A stretch of DNA of 64,000 bases from Alteromonas sp. ALT199 (GCF_018619335.1 NZ_JAHHDX010000014.1:1-64000); one strand, 5' to 3'; shown: positions 42,873-55,231, numbered from the stretch's first letter. Notes: generated from the sequence alone by a model not told the origin. Numbers and translations are program-made.

Positions 42873-43340
42873 ATGAAATATTTACTGCTGGGGTTGCTAA
42901 TGCTTACGATAGCAGCAAACGTCAGCGCCAATACTAACCGTGATCTAGTGAATCAAACTCTTGATGCTTTGCATCATAATGCCTCTGTTGCTGACTTCGA
43001 TGCGTATTTCAATTTGTATCATGACAGCGCAGTCTTTATAGGCACTGACGCGTCAGAAGTATGGACTAAAGAAGCGTTTAAAGCCTATGCCAAGCCTCAC
43101 TTTGACAAGGGCAAAGGATGGACATACCACCCCAGGGACAGACATATTTACTTTTCACCCGATAATAATGTAGCTTGGTTTGATGAGTTGCTTGATAACA
43201 AAGGTTTGGGCGAAACTCGAGGCACTGGTGTTTTAATAAAGACTGGGAGTGATTGGAAACTAACTCAATATCATTTAACCATCCCCATTCCAAATGCACT
43301 TGCAGGTGCGGTTGCCGACCAAGTTAGGGCTATGCAGTAA
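42873..43340 (+). CDS. Exported NTF2/SnoaL-like protein
   Basis: This is a small secreted protein (155 aa) with a signal peptide (1-19, ANVSA-N) and a SnoaL/NTF2-like α+β cone fold, inferred from the pattern DFDAYFNLYHDSAVFIGTDA and a closing TGVLIKTGSDWKLTQYHL. Such domains bind small ligands or act as nuclear-transport-factor-like enzymes; no catalytic residues are certain. It follows the LacI gene by 72 bp and may or may not belong to the sugar locus. Confidence 0.75.
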   Translation: MKYLLLGLLMLTIAANVSANTNRDLVNQTLDALHHNASVADFDAYFNLYHDSAVFIGTDASEVWTKEAFKAYAKPHFDKGKGWTYHPRDRHIYFSPDNNVAWFDELLDNKGLGETRGTGVLIKTGSDWKLTQYHLTIPIPNALAGAVADQVRAMQ

Positions 43341-43366
43341 AAAAAACCCCGCAGTTAAACGGGGCC
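43341..43366 (-). terminator. Terminator between the NTF2-like gene and the OmpA-like lipoprotein gene
   Basis: CCCCG (43347-43351) pairs with CGGGG (43360-43364). On the minus strand the hairpin is followed by a run of six to eight T residues (43346-43339); the plus-strand side has only a weak T-run. It mainly ends the lipoprotein transcript. Confidence 0.8.
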
Positions 43367-43390
43367 TTTACCTTTGCTACTTGTCAGCCA

Positions 43391-44032
43391 TTAGGTATTT
43401 GATTGAGTAAGCGGTTGAATTTCCATCTCAACGCGACGGTTCATTGAACGATTAGCAGCACTACTGTTCGGCACTTTAGGGGCATATTCGCCCATGCCTA
43501 CCGTAGTAATACGCGTTGAGTTAACCGAATAGTTAATTAGTAAGTTTTTAACCGCTCCCGCACGTCGCTCAGATAACGACTGGTTGTACTGCTCTGAGCC
43601 AGTGTCATCAGTATGTCCCTTAATCATCAAAACGGTTTTCTCATAGTTGTTCACAACTTTAGCTACATCTTGAAGTACAGGGTTGAAGTTAGGGCTGATA
43701 CTTGAGCTGTCAGTGGCAAAAGTGATGTCGCCTGGCATGATTAGTCGTAGGTTATCACCCTCACGTACTACTTGTACGCCAGTGTCAGAAAGTTCACTAC
43801 GTAAATCTTCTTCCTGTTTGTCCATATAGTTTCCAATGGCACCACCTGCAATCGCACCTACTGCCGCCCCCCACGCATAGCGACTTTTATCATTGTCGCC
43901 TGTTGCTTTACCTAACAGCGCACCAACAACAGCACCGATAGCAGCGCCTTTTTGGGTATTATTAGGATCAGTAGCACAACCGGCTACTGTTAATGATGCA
44001 GCAATCAAACTTACAGCAAGGGTCTTTTTCAT
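43391..44032 (-). CDS. OmpA-family lipoprotein, YiaD-like
   Basis: This is a 213-residue outer-membrane lipoprotein. The lipobox LTVAGC puts the lipidated Cys at position 19. Two Gly/Ala-rich glycine-zipper segments (about 29-45 and 54-68) precede a C-terminal OmpA-like peptidoglycan-binding domain (about 95-205) with GHTDDTGSEQYNQSLSERRA. The overall layout is that of E. coli YiaD. It probably ties the outer membrane to peptidoglycan. It is transcribed alone, ending at a strong hairpin. Confidence 0.88.
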   Translation of the reverse strand: MKKTLAVSLIAASLTVAGCATDPNNTQKGAAIGAVVGALLGKATGDNDKSRYAWGAAVGAIAGGAIGNYMDKQEEDLRSELSDTGVQVVREGDNLRLIMPGDITFATDSSSISPNFNPVLQDVAKVVNNYEKTVLMIKGHTDDTGSEQYNQSLSERRAGAVKNLLINYSVNSTRITTVGMGEYAPKVPNSSAANRSMNRRVEMEIQPLTQSNT

Positions 44033-44402
44033 AACTTCCTCTTATTTCGATTAAAAGCTCAACATTGAGAATTGCAAATATCCAGTACCGTCCTCAATAT
44101 GCTTTGTATAAAAACCTTTTTTAATTGCCTAGAGACAGCAATTAACGTTCCATTCACTAAAGGTTAGATAGCAGGCAGTGTATTAAGTCTTTTGTTTAGG
44201 TTTCCATTTTAAACAAAATATTGCCTGGAGATTAGAGAGCAGAAGACTAATCCCTCCTATCTTTCCTTACATTTATCGCTAAATTGTACAAGACATAGTC
44301 TGAACGCAAGCTAAACGGAATTGGGAGTTTTGTAATTCGGAGAATGTAGGAAAGAACATTAACCAGTGTAAACTCTACACTGTGTTGCTAAAAGGTAACG
44401 TA
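44033..44402. other. Intergenic region with long-range inverted repeats
   Basis: This 370-bp gap lies between the HD-GYP gene end and the lipoprotein start. A hairpin, CAGTGTA-AACTC-TACACTG (44364-44382), lies just after the HD-GYP stop codon on the minus strand and may be a weak terminator. A second pair of arms, TCTTTCCTTACATT (44260-44273) and its near reverse complement (44343-44355), bracket an 80-bp segment. No coding frame is supported. Confidence 0.5.
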
Positions 44403-45602
44403 TTAACCAACAGAAATTGAGCGCTCGAAAAATGCATTTACATCTATTTTGTAGTCTGAAGCGATAACAGCTTTAGCGATACCGACAGACTTGTCCACAG
44501 ACAGGTCAATATCTTTTGGCGTTAGATAGTGATTGTTGCGAACCGAATAGAATACTTTAACTAAAGGCGTTAGCGGAGATTTTTTCTGTTCAATCACCAT
44601 AGCTAGCCTTTCGTTGGAAAGTAAAACTAGACTTCCCACAGGATAAACCCCTAGGCATTTAATGAATTGCTGAACAAGGTATTGGTCAAGGCGTGAAGGT
44701 GCATCATTCATCAAAATAGAGAACGCTTTTTGGCTAGACATACCCGATTTGTAAACCCGATCAGCAGTAAGCGCGTCGTACATATCGGCGATAGCTAACA
44801 TTCGCCCTGCTTGGCTAATATCGTCACCTTTGGTTCCGGCTGGGTAGCCTAGGCCGTCTAAGCGCTCGTGGTGCTCACTAATTGCCTGTATAAGCGGTGG
44901 CGCTATCTCTGTCTCTTTTAAATAGTCTACTCCGTAATTCACATGTTCTTTCATAATCTCCATTTCGCTATCTGTTAAGCGTCCTGGCTTGTGAAGAATT
45001 TCGTCAGGGATCTTTATCTTGCCCAAATCATGAAGAAAACCAGCATAGGAGAGATCTTGGACTTCTTCTTCAGACATCCCTAAGAATTTTCCGAAATTAG
45101 CTAGAAGAATAGCAACGTTGAGAGAGTGTTCTAGTAGGTAGTCGTCTTTTTCACGAATCTTTGATAAGCAAAGTAGAGCATCAGGATTTCTATCTACCGA
45201 TTCTACCAACTTGCTAGAGAACGCTTTAGGAATACTCGTATCGAAAGGTGTTTCTTTTTGCACATTAGCAAGTAAAATTTTTTGAATCGCTTTGCCCTGT
45301 TCATGCAGCTTAGACGCCCTGGACAATTCATTTTCAAGCGAGACTTTTTTTGATTTTTCTACCTTAGTAGAAGTCGTCTGTTCACTAATTTTTGTTGATG
45401 TCGATGCTGTACTATCGGCTACCTCAAACGCTTTATCAGTGTCAATGGCAAGGGTTTTTACGCCTCGTTTTTTCAATGCTTTAACAACATCATTCGAAGT
45501 AACGCGCCCTTGGCTTTTTACCGTCAAGTCACCTTTTTGTTCTAATATTCGATGAACAAACATACCCGGTTTAAGCTGATCTATAGTAATCTTTTTTATC
45601 AT
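44403..45602 (-). CDS. HD-GYP domain protein with DUF3391, putative c-di-GMP phosphodiesterase
   Basis: This is a cytoplasmic 399-residue protein. An N-terminal DUF3391-like domain (about 1-60, starting MIKKITIDQLKPGMFVHRIL) is joined by a Ser/Thr/Lys-rich linker to an HD-GYP domain (about 140-320). The HD pair is His191-Asp192 in FLHDLGKI, His244-His245-Glu246 follow, and GYP is at 252-254 in DGLGYP. HD-GYP proteins usually degrade cyclic di-GMP to GMP and so affect motility and biofilm. All key motifs are present, so activity is plausible. No signal-input membrane domain is present. Confidence 0.9.
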   Translation of the reverse strand: MIKKITIDQLKPGMFVHRILEQKGDLTVKSQGRVTSNDVVKALKKRGVKTLAIDTDKAFEVADSTASTSTKISEQTTSTKVEKSKKVSLENELSRASKLHEQGKAIQKILLANVQKETPFDTSIPKAFSSKLVESVDRNPDALLCLSKIREKDDYLLEHSLNVAILLANFGKFLGMSEEEVQDLSYAGFLHDLGKIKIPDEILHKPGRLTDSEMEIMKEHVNYGVDYLKETEIAPPLIQAISEHHERLDGLGYPAGTKGDDISQAGRMLAIADMYDALTADRVYKSGMSSQKAFSILMNDAPSRLDQYLVQQFIKCLGVYPVGSLVLLSNERLAMVIEQKKSPLTPLVKVFYSVRNNHYLTPKDIDLSVDKSVGIAKAVIASDYKIDVNAFFERSISVG

Positions 45603-45672
45603 TCTAAATGCACAACACTAATGGCCAAACATATAACATTGCTACTTCACGGTTCTTATTCTGGGAGAGGGT

Positions 45673-46011
45673 TTAGTATTCTAGTTCTACCAGTATAGTG
45701 AGTAAATCCGGTGTCCAACCAAATTTTTTCATATTTACTCGGTAGTTTTTAACCAATACACCGTCAGTTATTAAACGCTGTCGCTGCTCTTCTGCTTTTT
45801 CTGAGCCAGCAGGAAAGGCGATCTTTCCGTCACTGCGTAATACTCTATGCCAGTTACAGTCTATGCTTATCTCTCTTAGACATTTCCCCATCATTCTAGC
45901 TCTACCCGGTAAACCACATAAGTCTGCGAGTAGGCCATAGCTCACTACCTTTCCTCGGGGTACTAAAGAAAGGGTTTTCTCAATTCTAAATTGTACTGCC
46001 TTATTTGGCAT
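45673..46011 (-). CDS. Alkyltransferase-like protein (ATL), MGMT family
   Basis: This is a 112-residue protein of the O6-alkylguanine-DNA alkyltransferase family in its short alkyltransferase-like form. The usual reactive Cys of PCHR is replaced by Trp54 in NWHRVL, as in E. coli YbaZ/ATL, so it cannot take up the alkyl group. It retains the Arg finger and DNA-binding wing (GLPGRARMMGKCLRE) and the closing DGVLVKN. ATL proteins bind O6-alkylguanine and hand it to nucleotide excision repair. It is divergent from the DTW gene. Confidence 0.88.
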   Translation of the reverse strand: MPNKAVQFRIEKTLSLVPRGKVVSYGLLADLCGLPGRARMMGKCLREISIDCNWHRVLRSDGKIAFPAGSEKAEEQRQRLITDGVLVKNYRVNMKKFGWTPDLLTILVELEY

Positions 46012-46097
46012 CTTGTATATTATCCTATCTGGTAAGTTAGTTATTTAGATAATTCAACGCTATTAACACCGTAAACTAGGAATTGAGAAGTCAGGTT

Positions 46098-46679
46098 ATG
46101 CGCCTTTATTGTGAACAATGCCAGTATCCCAAAAAAACCTGTATTTGCCCCCATATTAGGGCTGTAAATACAGCATTAAATATCGTCATTATTCAACACG
46201 AAAAAGAAGTGAGTCATGCGAAGAACACAGCGCGACTTATCTCTTTATGTATTCCTACTACTCAAATTCTTTTATCAAACGATATCCACGCAATGCAAAG
46301 CCTTGCAAAGGAGTGCTTACCACAAACGTCGGCTCTTATTTACCCTGGCGACACGAGTATGCCGCTTGAGCGTATCGCTCTCACAAAGGCAAATCAAATT
46401 TCAACGCTGGTATTAATTGATGGGAGTTGGAAACAAGCATTTGGGATTGTTAAGCAGAATCCCTGGCTTGCAGTATTACCTGCCTTTCACTTTACGTCGG
46501 CGCCAACATCTAATTATGCTATCCGCCATACTAAAATAAAGAACGCGCTTTCCACACTAGAAGCGACTGCTTACGCGATAAGCTGTATAGAAAACGCCGA
46601 TGTAACTGGCCTTTATAAAGCTCAGAGCGCTTTTCAAAGACAATGGCAAAGCCCAATATCTCATAGACGACAAGTGTGA
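46098..46679 (+). CDS. DTW domain protein, tRNA-uridine aminocarboxypropyltransferase-like
   Basis: This 193-residue protein resembles E. coli YfiP/TapT, which adds the 3-amino-3-carboxypropyl group to U47 of tRNAs. It has an N-terminal zinc-ribbon-like segment (CEQCQYPKKTCICP), HEKEVSHAKNTARL, and the core LIDGSWKQA, a variant of DTW in which the Thr is replaced by Ser (the family pattern is DxTW/DGSW). The later SNYAIRHTKIKNALSTLEA fits the family. The ATG at 46098 is chosen; an upstream TTG adds only five residues. Confidence 0.85.
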   Translation: MRLYCEQCQYPKKTCICPHIRAVNTALNIVIIQHEKEVSHAKNTARLISLCIPTTQILLSNDIHAMQSLAKECLPQTSALIYPGDTSMPLERIALTKANQISTLVLIDGSWKQAFGIVKQNPWLAVLPAFHFTSAPTSNYAIRHTKIKNALSTLEATAYAISCIENADVTGLYKAQSAFQRQWQSPISHRRQV

Positions 46680-46702
46680 CGCTAAGAATGCTACAGAACA
46701 CG

Positions 46703-47302
46703 CTAAGCGTTCATAGGTATAAAACCTTTTTGTTCTTTTACTAATCTTATCCAGTGTCGGATCGCAGGATAAGCTGATAGGTCGAAGCCACCTTCATGTG
46801 CTACGTGTGTATAGGCAAACAGCGAAATATCAGCAAGGCTAATAGTATCGCCAAGTAAAAACGGCGTACTGTTAAGTTGATGCTCCATAACCGCTAACGC
46901 GCGATAGCCACCTGCTTGTTTAGACTCATATTCCGCTTTTCTGCTTACGGGCAACCCTAAGTAAATGTTGATATAACGGGCAACGGCGATATACGGTTCA
47001 TGACTATACTGTTCAAAAAACTGCCACTGTAACAGCTGTGCAAAGTGATAGGGCGAAGGGGGGATAAACGGCGTATTCGAGGCAAGATAGTGCATGATGG
47101 CATTAGACTCAGACAGAACCCTTCCATCATCGAGTTCAAGCAAGGGGATCTTACCATTGGGCGTTTTTTCAAGAAAAGACGGCGCTCTCGTTTCGCCCTT
47201 CATTATGTCTACATCAATCCATTCGCAGGTTTTGCCGAGTAAAGAAAGGAGTAGTTGGAGCTTGTAGCAATTTCCAGAACGTTTGTCGCCGTAAATTCGC
47301 AC
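46703..47302 (-). CDS. Glutathione S-transferase family protein
   Basis: This is a 199-residue glutathione transferase-like enzyme: an N-terminal thioredoxin-fold domain (about 1-75, with TPNGKIPLLELDDGRVLSES, the glutathione-binding cis-Pro and Glu-Ser region) and an all-helical C-terminal domain (about 85-195, with LLGDTISLADISLFAYTH). The start is GTG. The substrate is not predictable. It is transcribed on its own, away from the 328-aa membrane protein gene. Confidence 0.87.
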   Translation of the reverse strand: MRIYGDKRSGNCYKLQLLLSLLGKTCEWIDVDIMKGETRAPSFLEKTPNGKIPLLELDDGRVLSESNAIMHYLASNTPFIPPSPYHFAQLLQWQFFEQYSHEPYIAVARYINIYLGLPVSRKAEYESKQAGGYRALAVMEHQLNSTPFLLGDTISLADISLFAYTHVAHEGGFDLSAYPAIRHWIRLVKEQKGFIPMNA

Positions 47303-47454
47303 TGCGGTAATCTCGTTGACTCATATTCGCTTACCATATCAATGCATCGTATCAACAACAATCTTTAAAAACGCATATAGGCAACTACGGAATTTTGCTA
47401 TTAGTAAAATTTAGTAAAAAATGCTAATTAATGGATCATTTAAATTTATAGATT

Positions 47455-48441
47455 TCAATGGTAAATCGGCAACTGAATTAGCCATTCTATAAGAAACAAA
47501 AACACCCATGATATTGGAATTAAAGCGATGCATGCTGCAACGCGCGCTTTGTCTCTAGGTGCGAATATGCGGGCTCCCATCTTAAGTACACGTTCCTTTT
47601 CACTTTCCAACTGCTCTATAGAGACTGCAGTCGCAGACTCTTGTTGCTTTGCGCAACGTCTAATTCCATCTTCAATATTTTCTTCGAGAAGTAAAACTGC
47701 TTTTTCCTGCTCTTGTTCAAGCATTTTATTGAGTTTAATTACTGGCCAAAATAAATAAAAGCCGACAACACCCGTAAAAAAAGTAACCGCTAAAACGTCA
47801 ATTGAGGGTATATCTTTCTTTAACCAGAAAACTGGGAAGATAGCGAGTGCCCCCATAGCGAAAATACTATTTGTTGTTCCCAATTTTAAGATAGTTATTA
47901 CTGACTTAAGGCGGTCAATATTACTCCCAGCATCTGGTAATACTTTGCTTGTAAGATACTTGATATTAGATGATATCTGGAACAAAAATAATATTGCTAG
48001 AAGCCAAAAGGGCACAGCGGTTGCGGTAAGGAACAATACGTGAATTTCCTGCTTTACCGTTATCAGTCCTTCAAACATGCAATATATAATAGTGATCATG
48101 ATTGAAATAATAGCGGCATTGAAAATGTGGTGCTTAAACTCTAGAGCGAGCTCATTGCGGTGCGAGGAAAACTGACTGAGTTGGTTTGTTTTAACAAGCA
48201 GTGAAATTAGTGTACTAGCCACATTTTGATGCATCAAGCGTAGCGCAAACCAGAAATAACCCGTTAACAGCGACATGCCAATAGCAGAATTAAAGTCTCG
48301 CTGGGCTCTCACTTCACCAACATAGGGCCAGTCTAAGGCACCCGTAAAGAAATGCACTGAAAGAAGGATCAGTGTTGCCAATAAAGGGAAGAAACCAATA
48401 GAGGCTCCCTTGTGCATGTTTGAGTACGGGTTGAACTTCAT
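47455..48441 (-). CDS. Hypothetical multi-pass membrane protein
   Basis: I do not recognise a family. The 328-residue product has about seven predicted membrane helices. The likely segments are near 13-33, 53-70, 105-124, 133-154, 190-208, 217-236 and 303-322. A charged coiled-coil-like stretch at about 242-290 (rich in Glu, Gln and Lys) lies between the last two, probably in the cytoplasm. No conserved motif is seen. The gene sits between the GST gene and the ATP synthase operon terminator without clear partners. Confidence 0.65.
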   Translation of the reverse strand: MKFNPYSNMHKGASIGFFPLLATLILLSVHFFTGALDWPYVGEVRAQRDFNSAIGMSLLTGYFWFALRLMHQNVASTLISLLVKTNQLSQFSSHRNELALEFKHHIFNAAIISIMITIIYCMFEGLITVKQEIHVLFLTATAVPFWLLAILFLFQISSNIKYLTSKVLPDAGSNIDRLKSVITILKLGTTNSIFAMGALAIFPVFWLKKDIPSIDVLAVTFFTGVVGFYLFWPVIKLNKMLEQEQEKAVLLLEENIEDGIRRCAKQQESATAVSIEQLESEKERVLKMGARIFAPRDKARVAACIALIPISWVFLFLIEWLIQLPIYH

Positions 48442-48597
48442 TTTTATAATTCGTTGAAATAGGCAGCTGTAGTGTGGTTACCGCATATTGAGTTTTAATT
48501 CAAAGTAGTTAAAACGCACTAACGATAAGCTTTGTAGTCAGTTATAGCAATAGAAATAAACGTAAGAGAATGTGAACGTTTACTTTTCGTTCGGCAA

Positions 48598-48628
48598 TAA
48601 AAAACCCGCCAGTTGGCGGGTTTTTTTT
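48598..48628. terminator. Bidirectional terminator after the atp operon
   Basis: CCCGCC (48605-48610), AGTT loop, GGCGGG (48615-48620), with an A-run on the left and eight T residues on the right. It ends the atp operon on the minus strand and could stop plus-strand transcription too. Confidence 0.9.
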
Positions 48629-48642
48629 CAAAGCTGTGCTTT

Positions 48643-49056
48643 TTATTTGCGTAACTTCTGAATAAGACGAAGTTGTGCAATAGCCTCTGCAAGCTCGTGA
48701 GCTGCTTCAGCGTAATTAAAGTCAGCGCCTGGGTTGGCGATGTGCTCTTGGGCACGTCGTTTGGCTTCTTCTGCTGCCTGCTCGTCAAGATCTTCAGCTC
48801 GAACCGCGGTATCAGCCAGTACGGTAATGTTGTTAGGCTGTACTTCTAGTACACCACCTGCAACATAAATAACTTCTTCTTCACCGTGCTGTTTAACCAA
48901 ACGCACCATACCAGGTTTAATAGCAGAGATAAGTGGCGCGTGACCTGGGTTAACACCCAATTCACCTTCGCTACCTGTCACCTGAATCGATTCAACGCGT
49001 CCAGAGAAAATCGCTTTCTCCGCGCTTACTACGTCCAAATGTACTGTCATTGCCAT
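48643..49056 (-). CDS. atpC: F1F0 ATP synthase subunit epsilon
   Basis: AtpC is the epsilon subunit of the F1 central stalk, which couples rotation to the c-ring and inhibits ATP hydrolysis. The 137-residue protein has an N-terminal β-sandwich (about 1-90, with [24 protein letters not shown]) and a C-terminal helical hairpin (about 95-137). An AGGAGGT ribosome binding site precedes the ATG. It is the last gene of the nine-gene atp operon, 15 bp before the terminator. Confidence 0.97.
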   Translation of the reverse strand: MAMTVHLDVVSAEKAIFSGRVESIQVTGSEGELGVNPGHAPLISAIKPGMVRLVKQHGEEEVIYVAGGVLEVQPNNITVLADTAVRAEDLDEQAAEEAKRRAQEHIANPGADFNYAEAAHELAEAIAQLRLIQKLRK

Positions 49057-49116
49057 GTGAACCTCCTGATTAGGTACGTTAGCATTATGAAAGGCTAGCT
49101 TACACTAGCCATTCAA

Positions 49117-50514
<1,398 letters not shown>

Positions 50515-50535
50515 TTATCTCTTTTAAACCTTTGC

Positions 50536-51396
50536 CTACACCGCTGCGGCACCGCTAACAATCTCACTGATTTCTTGTGTGATTGCAGCCTGACGCGCTT
50601 TGTTATATACCAGTTGTAACTCATCAATAAGGTTACCGGCGTTGTCGGTTGCTGCCTTCATGGCAACCATTCGCGCAGCTTGTTCTGACGCCGCGTTTTC
50701 TACAACACCCTGATACACCTGAGACTCAATGTAACGAACCATTAGTGCTTCCAAAATTTCCTTTGGATCTGGCTCGTAGATGTAGTCCCAACGATGTTGA
50801 TATTCTTCGTCTTCTGACTTTGGCAAAGGCAATAACTGATTGATCACAGGTTTCTGTGTCATGGTGTTAACGAAGTCATTGAATACCAAGAATACTCGGT
50901 CAATTTGTCCTTCGTCGTACGCTTTAAGCATAACGCGTACAACACCCACTACATCGCTCACAGACGGCTTGTCACCTAAACCAGATTCAGCAGCAAGCAA
51001 CTTGCCACCAAAACGGTTGAAGAAACTGCACGCTTTAGAACCTAATGCAGCGAAATCCACTTCTACACCCTGTTCACGCCATTTTTTGACGTCTTGGGTG
51101 ACGAGCTTAAATTCATTGGTGTTCAAGCCACCACATAAGCCTCGGTCAGTGGAAATCACAATGTAACCGACGCGCTTGACTTCACGCTCTTCCAAATATG
51201 GATGGCGATACTCAAGGTTACCGTTTGCAATGTGACCAATCACTTTAAGCATATTTTGTGCATATGGACGGCCAGAAGCCATACGTTCCTGCGCCTTTTT
51301 CATTTTAGACGCAGCAACCATTTCCATCGCACTGGTAATCTTTTGAGTATTTTTGATACTCCCAATCTTACCTTTTATTTCTTTACCGCTGGCCAT
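50536..51396 (-). CDS. atpG: F1F0 ATP synthase subunit gamma
   Basis: AtpG is the rotor shaft of F1. The 286-residue protein starts with a long helix ([20 protein letters not shown]) that matches the family start. It contains [11 protein letters not shown] and the C-terminal helix ending [20 protein letters not shown]. Length matches E. coli (287). It lies in the order atpA-atpG-atpD. Confidence 0.98.
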   Translation of the reverse strand: MASGKEIKGKIGSIKNTQKITSAMEMVAASKMKKAQERMASGRPYAQNMLKVIGHIANGNLEYRHPYLEEREVKRVGYIVISTDRGLCGGLNTNEFKLVTQDVKKWREQGVEVDFAALGSKACSFFNRFGGKLLAAESGLGDKPSVSDVVGVVRVMLKAYDEGQIDRVFLVFNDFVNTMTQKPVINQLLPLPKSEDEEYQHRWDYIYEPDPKEILEALMVRYIESQVYQGVVENAASEQAARMVAMKAATDNAGNLIDELQLVYNKARQAAITQEISEIVSGAAAV

Positions 51397-51454
51397 GACT
51401 ATCTCTCCGATTACTCAACGAATTGCGCTGGTGGTTAAACACCAGCACCATTGA

Positions 51455-52996
51455 TTACCAAGTTTGTGTCGCTTTAAAGCTTGTTAAAGCGTCGTTCAAC
51501 TTAGAGGCAATCTCGTCGTTGTAGTTACCTGATTCGTTGATAGTCTTCATAAGGTCAGCGTGTTCGCTGTTCATGTAAGAGTGAAGAGCGGCTTCAAAAT
51601 CTAGGATTTTGTTAAGCTCGATACCCTTAAGGAAACCTTTTTCTACCGCGAACAGAGATACACCCATGTTAGCAATTGATAGTGGAGCGTACTGCTTCTG
51701 CTTCATTAGCTCAGTTACGCGCTCACCGTGCTCAAGTTGCTCACGAGTTGCATCATCAAGGTCAGAAGCAAACTGCGAGAACGCCGCAAGTTCACGATAC
51801 TGAGCTAGGGCTAGACGGATACCGCCACCCAATTTCTTGATGATTTTAGTCTGTGCAGCACCACCAACACGAGATACCGAGATACCAGCGTTAACCGCTG
51901 GACGGATACCTGCGTTAAACAAGTCAGTTTCTAGGAAGATCTGACCATCGGTAATTGAGATTACGTTAGTTGGTACGAATGCAGATACGTCACCAGCTTG
52001 CGTTTCGATAATAGGAAGCGCAGTCAATGAACCAGTCTTACCTTTCACTTCACCATTAGTGTAACGCTCAACGTATTGCTCGTTTACACGTGCAGCACGT
52101 TCTAGTAGACGTGAGTGAAGGTAGAATACGTCACCTGGGTAAGCTTCACGGCCTGGTGGACGCTTAAGTAGTAGTGAGATTTGACGGTAAGCAACAGCTT
52201 GCTTAGACAAATCATCATATACGATTAGCGCATCTTCACCGCGGTCACGGAAGTATTCACCCATAGTACAACCAGAGTAAGGCGCTAGGTATTGAAGCGC
52301 TGCAGACTCAGAAGCAGATGCTGCTACCACGATAGTGTGGTCAAGGGCACCGTGCTCTTCTAGTTTACGTACTACGTTAGCGATAGTAGACGCTTTCTGA
52401 CCAACCGCTACGTACACACACTTAATGCCTGTACCTTTTTGGTTGATGATAGCGTCAACAGCCATTGCTGTTTTACCACACTGACGGTCACCGATGATAA
52501 GCTCACGCTGACCACGACCTACTGGGATCATGGCATCAACTGACTTATAACCAGTTTGTACTGGCTGGTCTACTGATTGACGTTCAATTACGCCAGGTGC
52601 AATTTTTTCAACTGGCTCGAAACCAGCCGCGTCAATTGCGCCTTTACCATCAATAGGTTCACCTAGTGTGTTTACAACACGACCAAGAAGTGCGGTACCT
52701 ACTGGTACTTCAAGAATACGGCCAGTAGATTGTACTTTATCGCCTTCTTTCAGGTCCGCATAAGGACCCATAACAACTGCACCTACAGAGTCTCGCTCAA
52801 GGTTTAGTGCAATTGCGTAACGGCTTCCAGGAAGCTCAATCATTTCACCCTGCATTACATCTGCAAGGCCATGAATGCGGATAATACCGTCAGTTACTGC
52901 GACGATAGTACCTTCATTACGTGCTTCACTGCTTACATTGAACTGTTCAATTCTTTTCTTGATCAGTTCAGCAATTTCAGTGGAATTAAGTTGCAT
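51455..52996 (-). CDS. atpA: F1F0 ATP synthase subunit alpha
   Basis: AtpA is the non-catalytic, regulatory nucleotide-binding subunit of F1 (513 aa, as in E. coli). The Walker A motif reads GDRQCGKT, where most bacteria, including E. coli, have GDRQTGKT. Walker B is [12 protein letters not shown]. The N-terminal helix [19 protein letters not shown] is the delta-subunit binding region. It is in the usual place between atpH and atpG. Confidence 0.98.
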   Translation of the reverse strand: MQLNSTEIAELIKKRIEQFNVSSEARNEGTIVAVTDGIIRIHGLADVMQGEMIELPGSRYAIALNLERDSVGAVVMGPYADLKEGDKVQSTGRILEVPVGTALLGRVVNTLGEPIDGKGAIDAAGFEPVEKIAPGVIERQSVDQPVQTGYKSVDAMIPVGRGQRELIIGDRQCGKTAMAVDAIINQKGTGIKCVYVAVGQKASTIANVVRKLEEHGALDHTIVVAASASESAALQYLAPYSGCTMGEYFRDRGEDALIVYDDLSKQAVAYRQISLLLKRPPGREAYPGDVFYLHSRLLERAARVNEQYVERYTNGEVKGKTGSLTALPIIETQAGDVSAFVPTNVISITDGQIFLETDLFNAGIRPAVNAGISVSRVGGAAQTKIIKKLGGGIRLALAQYRELAAFSQFASDLDDATREQLEHGERVTELMKQKQYAPLSIANMGVSLFAVEKGFLKGIELNKILDFEAALHSYMNSEHADLMKTINESGNYNDEIASKLNDALTSFKATQTW

Positions 52997-53009
52997 GCTC
53001 TTATCCCCG

Positions 53010-53543
53010 TTATGCTTGCAACGCGTCTGCTAGACGGTTCAATTTCGACTTTACGGAACCATCAATTACTGTATCACCGGCATTTATTACCATTCCAGCG
53101 ATCAGGGCAGGGTCCACGTTACAATTAAGCTTCACTTTACGTGCCAAACGTTTTTCCAAAGATGCTACCAATTCATTTGTTTGGGCATCAGTCAGCGTAG
53201 ATGCTGAGGTTACGTCCACTTCTACTTCTTTATCGTAATCTGCTTTAAACGCATCAAACAAAGTAGAAATTTCAGGCAACGCGGCTAAACGTTTATTCTC
53301 AGCCAGAACCTTTACTAGGTTTTGACCGTGTTCGTCGAGTTGCTCACCACACACATTATTAAAAATGTCGGCTAGCGTATCAGCGGCGATAGCACCAGTT
53401 AGCAACTGGTGCATATCTTCATTTACTGCTACTTCACCTGCGAAGGTGAGCATTTCTTGCCATTTTGCAACGGCATTTTTCTCGACAGCAAAATCGAAAG
53501 CAGCTTTAGCATAAGGACGAGCAACAGTAGTCAATTCAGACAT
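53010..53543 (-). CDS. atpH: F1F0 ATP synthase subunit delta
   Basis: AtpH (delta) links the alpha N-termini at the top of F1 to the peripheral stalk. The 177-residue protein starts [16 protein letters not shown] after a short leader, has a helical N-terminal domain, and ends with the conserved [25 protein letters not shown]. Length equals E. coli (177). It lies 13 bp before atpA. Confidence 0.97.
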   Translation of the reverse strand: MSELTTVARPYAKAAFDFAVEKNAVAKWQEMLTFAGEVAVNEDMHQLLTGAIAADTLADIFNNVCGEQLDEHGQNLVKVLAENKRLAALPEISTLFDAFKADYDKEVEVDVTSASTLTDAQTNELVASLEKRLARKVKLNCNVDPALIAGMVINAGDTVIDGSVKSKLNRLADALQA

Positions 53544-53557
53544 GGCTCATCTCCCTA

Positions 53558-54028
53558 TCAAAGCTCAGCGACAAGTTTTTCAACAATGTCGTTTTGTGCG
53601 TTAGCATCGATTTCACGTTGTAAGATTTGCTGTGCGCCAGCAACTGCAAGAGCAGAAACCTGTTTGCGCAAATCTTCTTTGGCACGATTGCGTTCAGCTT
53701 CAATCTCGGCATAACCAGAAGCGATAATCTTCTCGCGTTCCGCATGGCCTTTTTGCGTTTCTTCGTCAACCAGTTGGTTGGCGCGCTTTTTGGCCTGCTC
53801 GATAATTTCAGCTGCTTGCGCTTTCGCATCTTTCAATTGCTCAGTAGCTTTCGCTTGAGCAAGTTCTAGGTCTTTCTCTGCACGTTCAGAAGCTTCAAGC
53901 CCATCGGCAATTTTCTTCTGACGTTCTTCAATCGCTGCCATTAGTGGAGGCCATACATATTTCATGCAGAACACCACGAACACAGCGAAGGCGATTAATT
54001 GACCAATAAAAGTGGCGTTAAAATTCAC
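53558..54028 (-). CDS. atpF: F1F0 ATP synthase subunit b
   Basis: AtpF (subunit b) forms the peripheral stalk as a dimer. The 156-residue protein has one N-terminal membrane helix (about 4-24, [20 protein letters not shown]) and a long Ala/Glu/Lys-rich coiled coil. The start is GTG with GGAGG upstream. Length equals E. coli (156). Confidence 0.97.
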   Translation of the reverse strand: MNFNATFIGQLIAFAVFVVFCMKYVWPPLMAAIEERQKKIADGLEASERAEKDLELAQAKATEQLKDAKAQAAEIIEQAKKRANQLVDEETQKGHAEREKIIASGYAEIEAERNRAKEDLRKQVSALAVAGAQQILQREIDANAQNDIVEKLVAEL

Positions 54029-54073
54029 AATCGCCCCTCCTCTTAAAGTTCGCTAAAAAAGTGTTTAGTAATA

Positions 54074-54295
<222 letters not shown>

Positions 54296-54394
54296 TTACG
54301 TCTCCGATTTAAGTTAAATTTAAAGTTAATGTTTAAAAGTCAAACTCTGTAAAAACGGTGCCGGATTTTCCAGGTTACCGACACCCGTTAATGC

Positions 54395-55231
<837 letters not shown>

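Noticed and set aside
48519..48788. Open frame overlapping the 3' end of atpC on the same strand
   Set aside because: It runs through the terminator hairpin in a shifted frame and has no family features.
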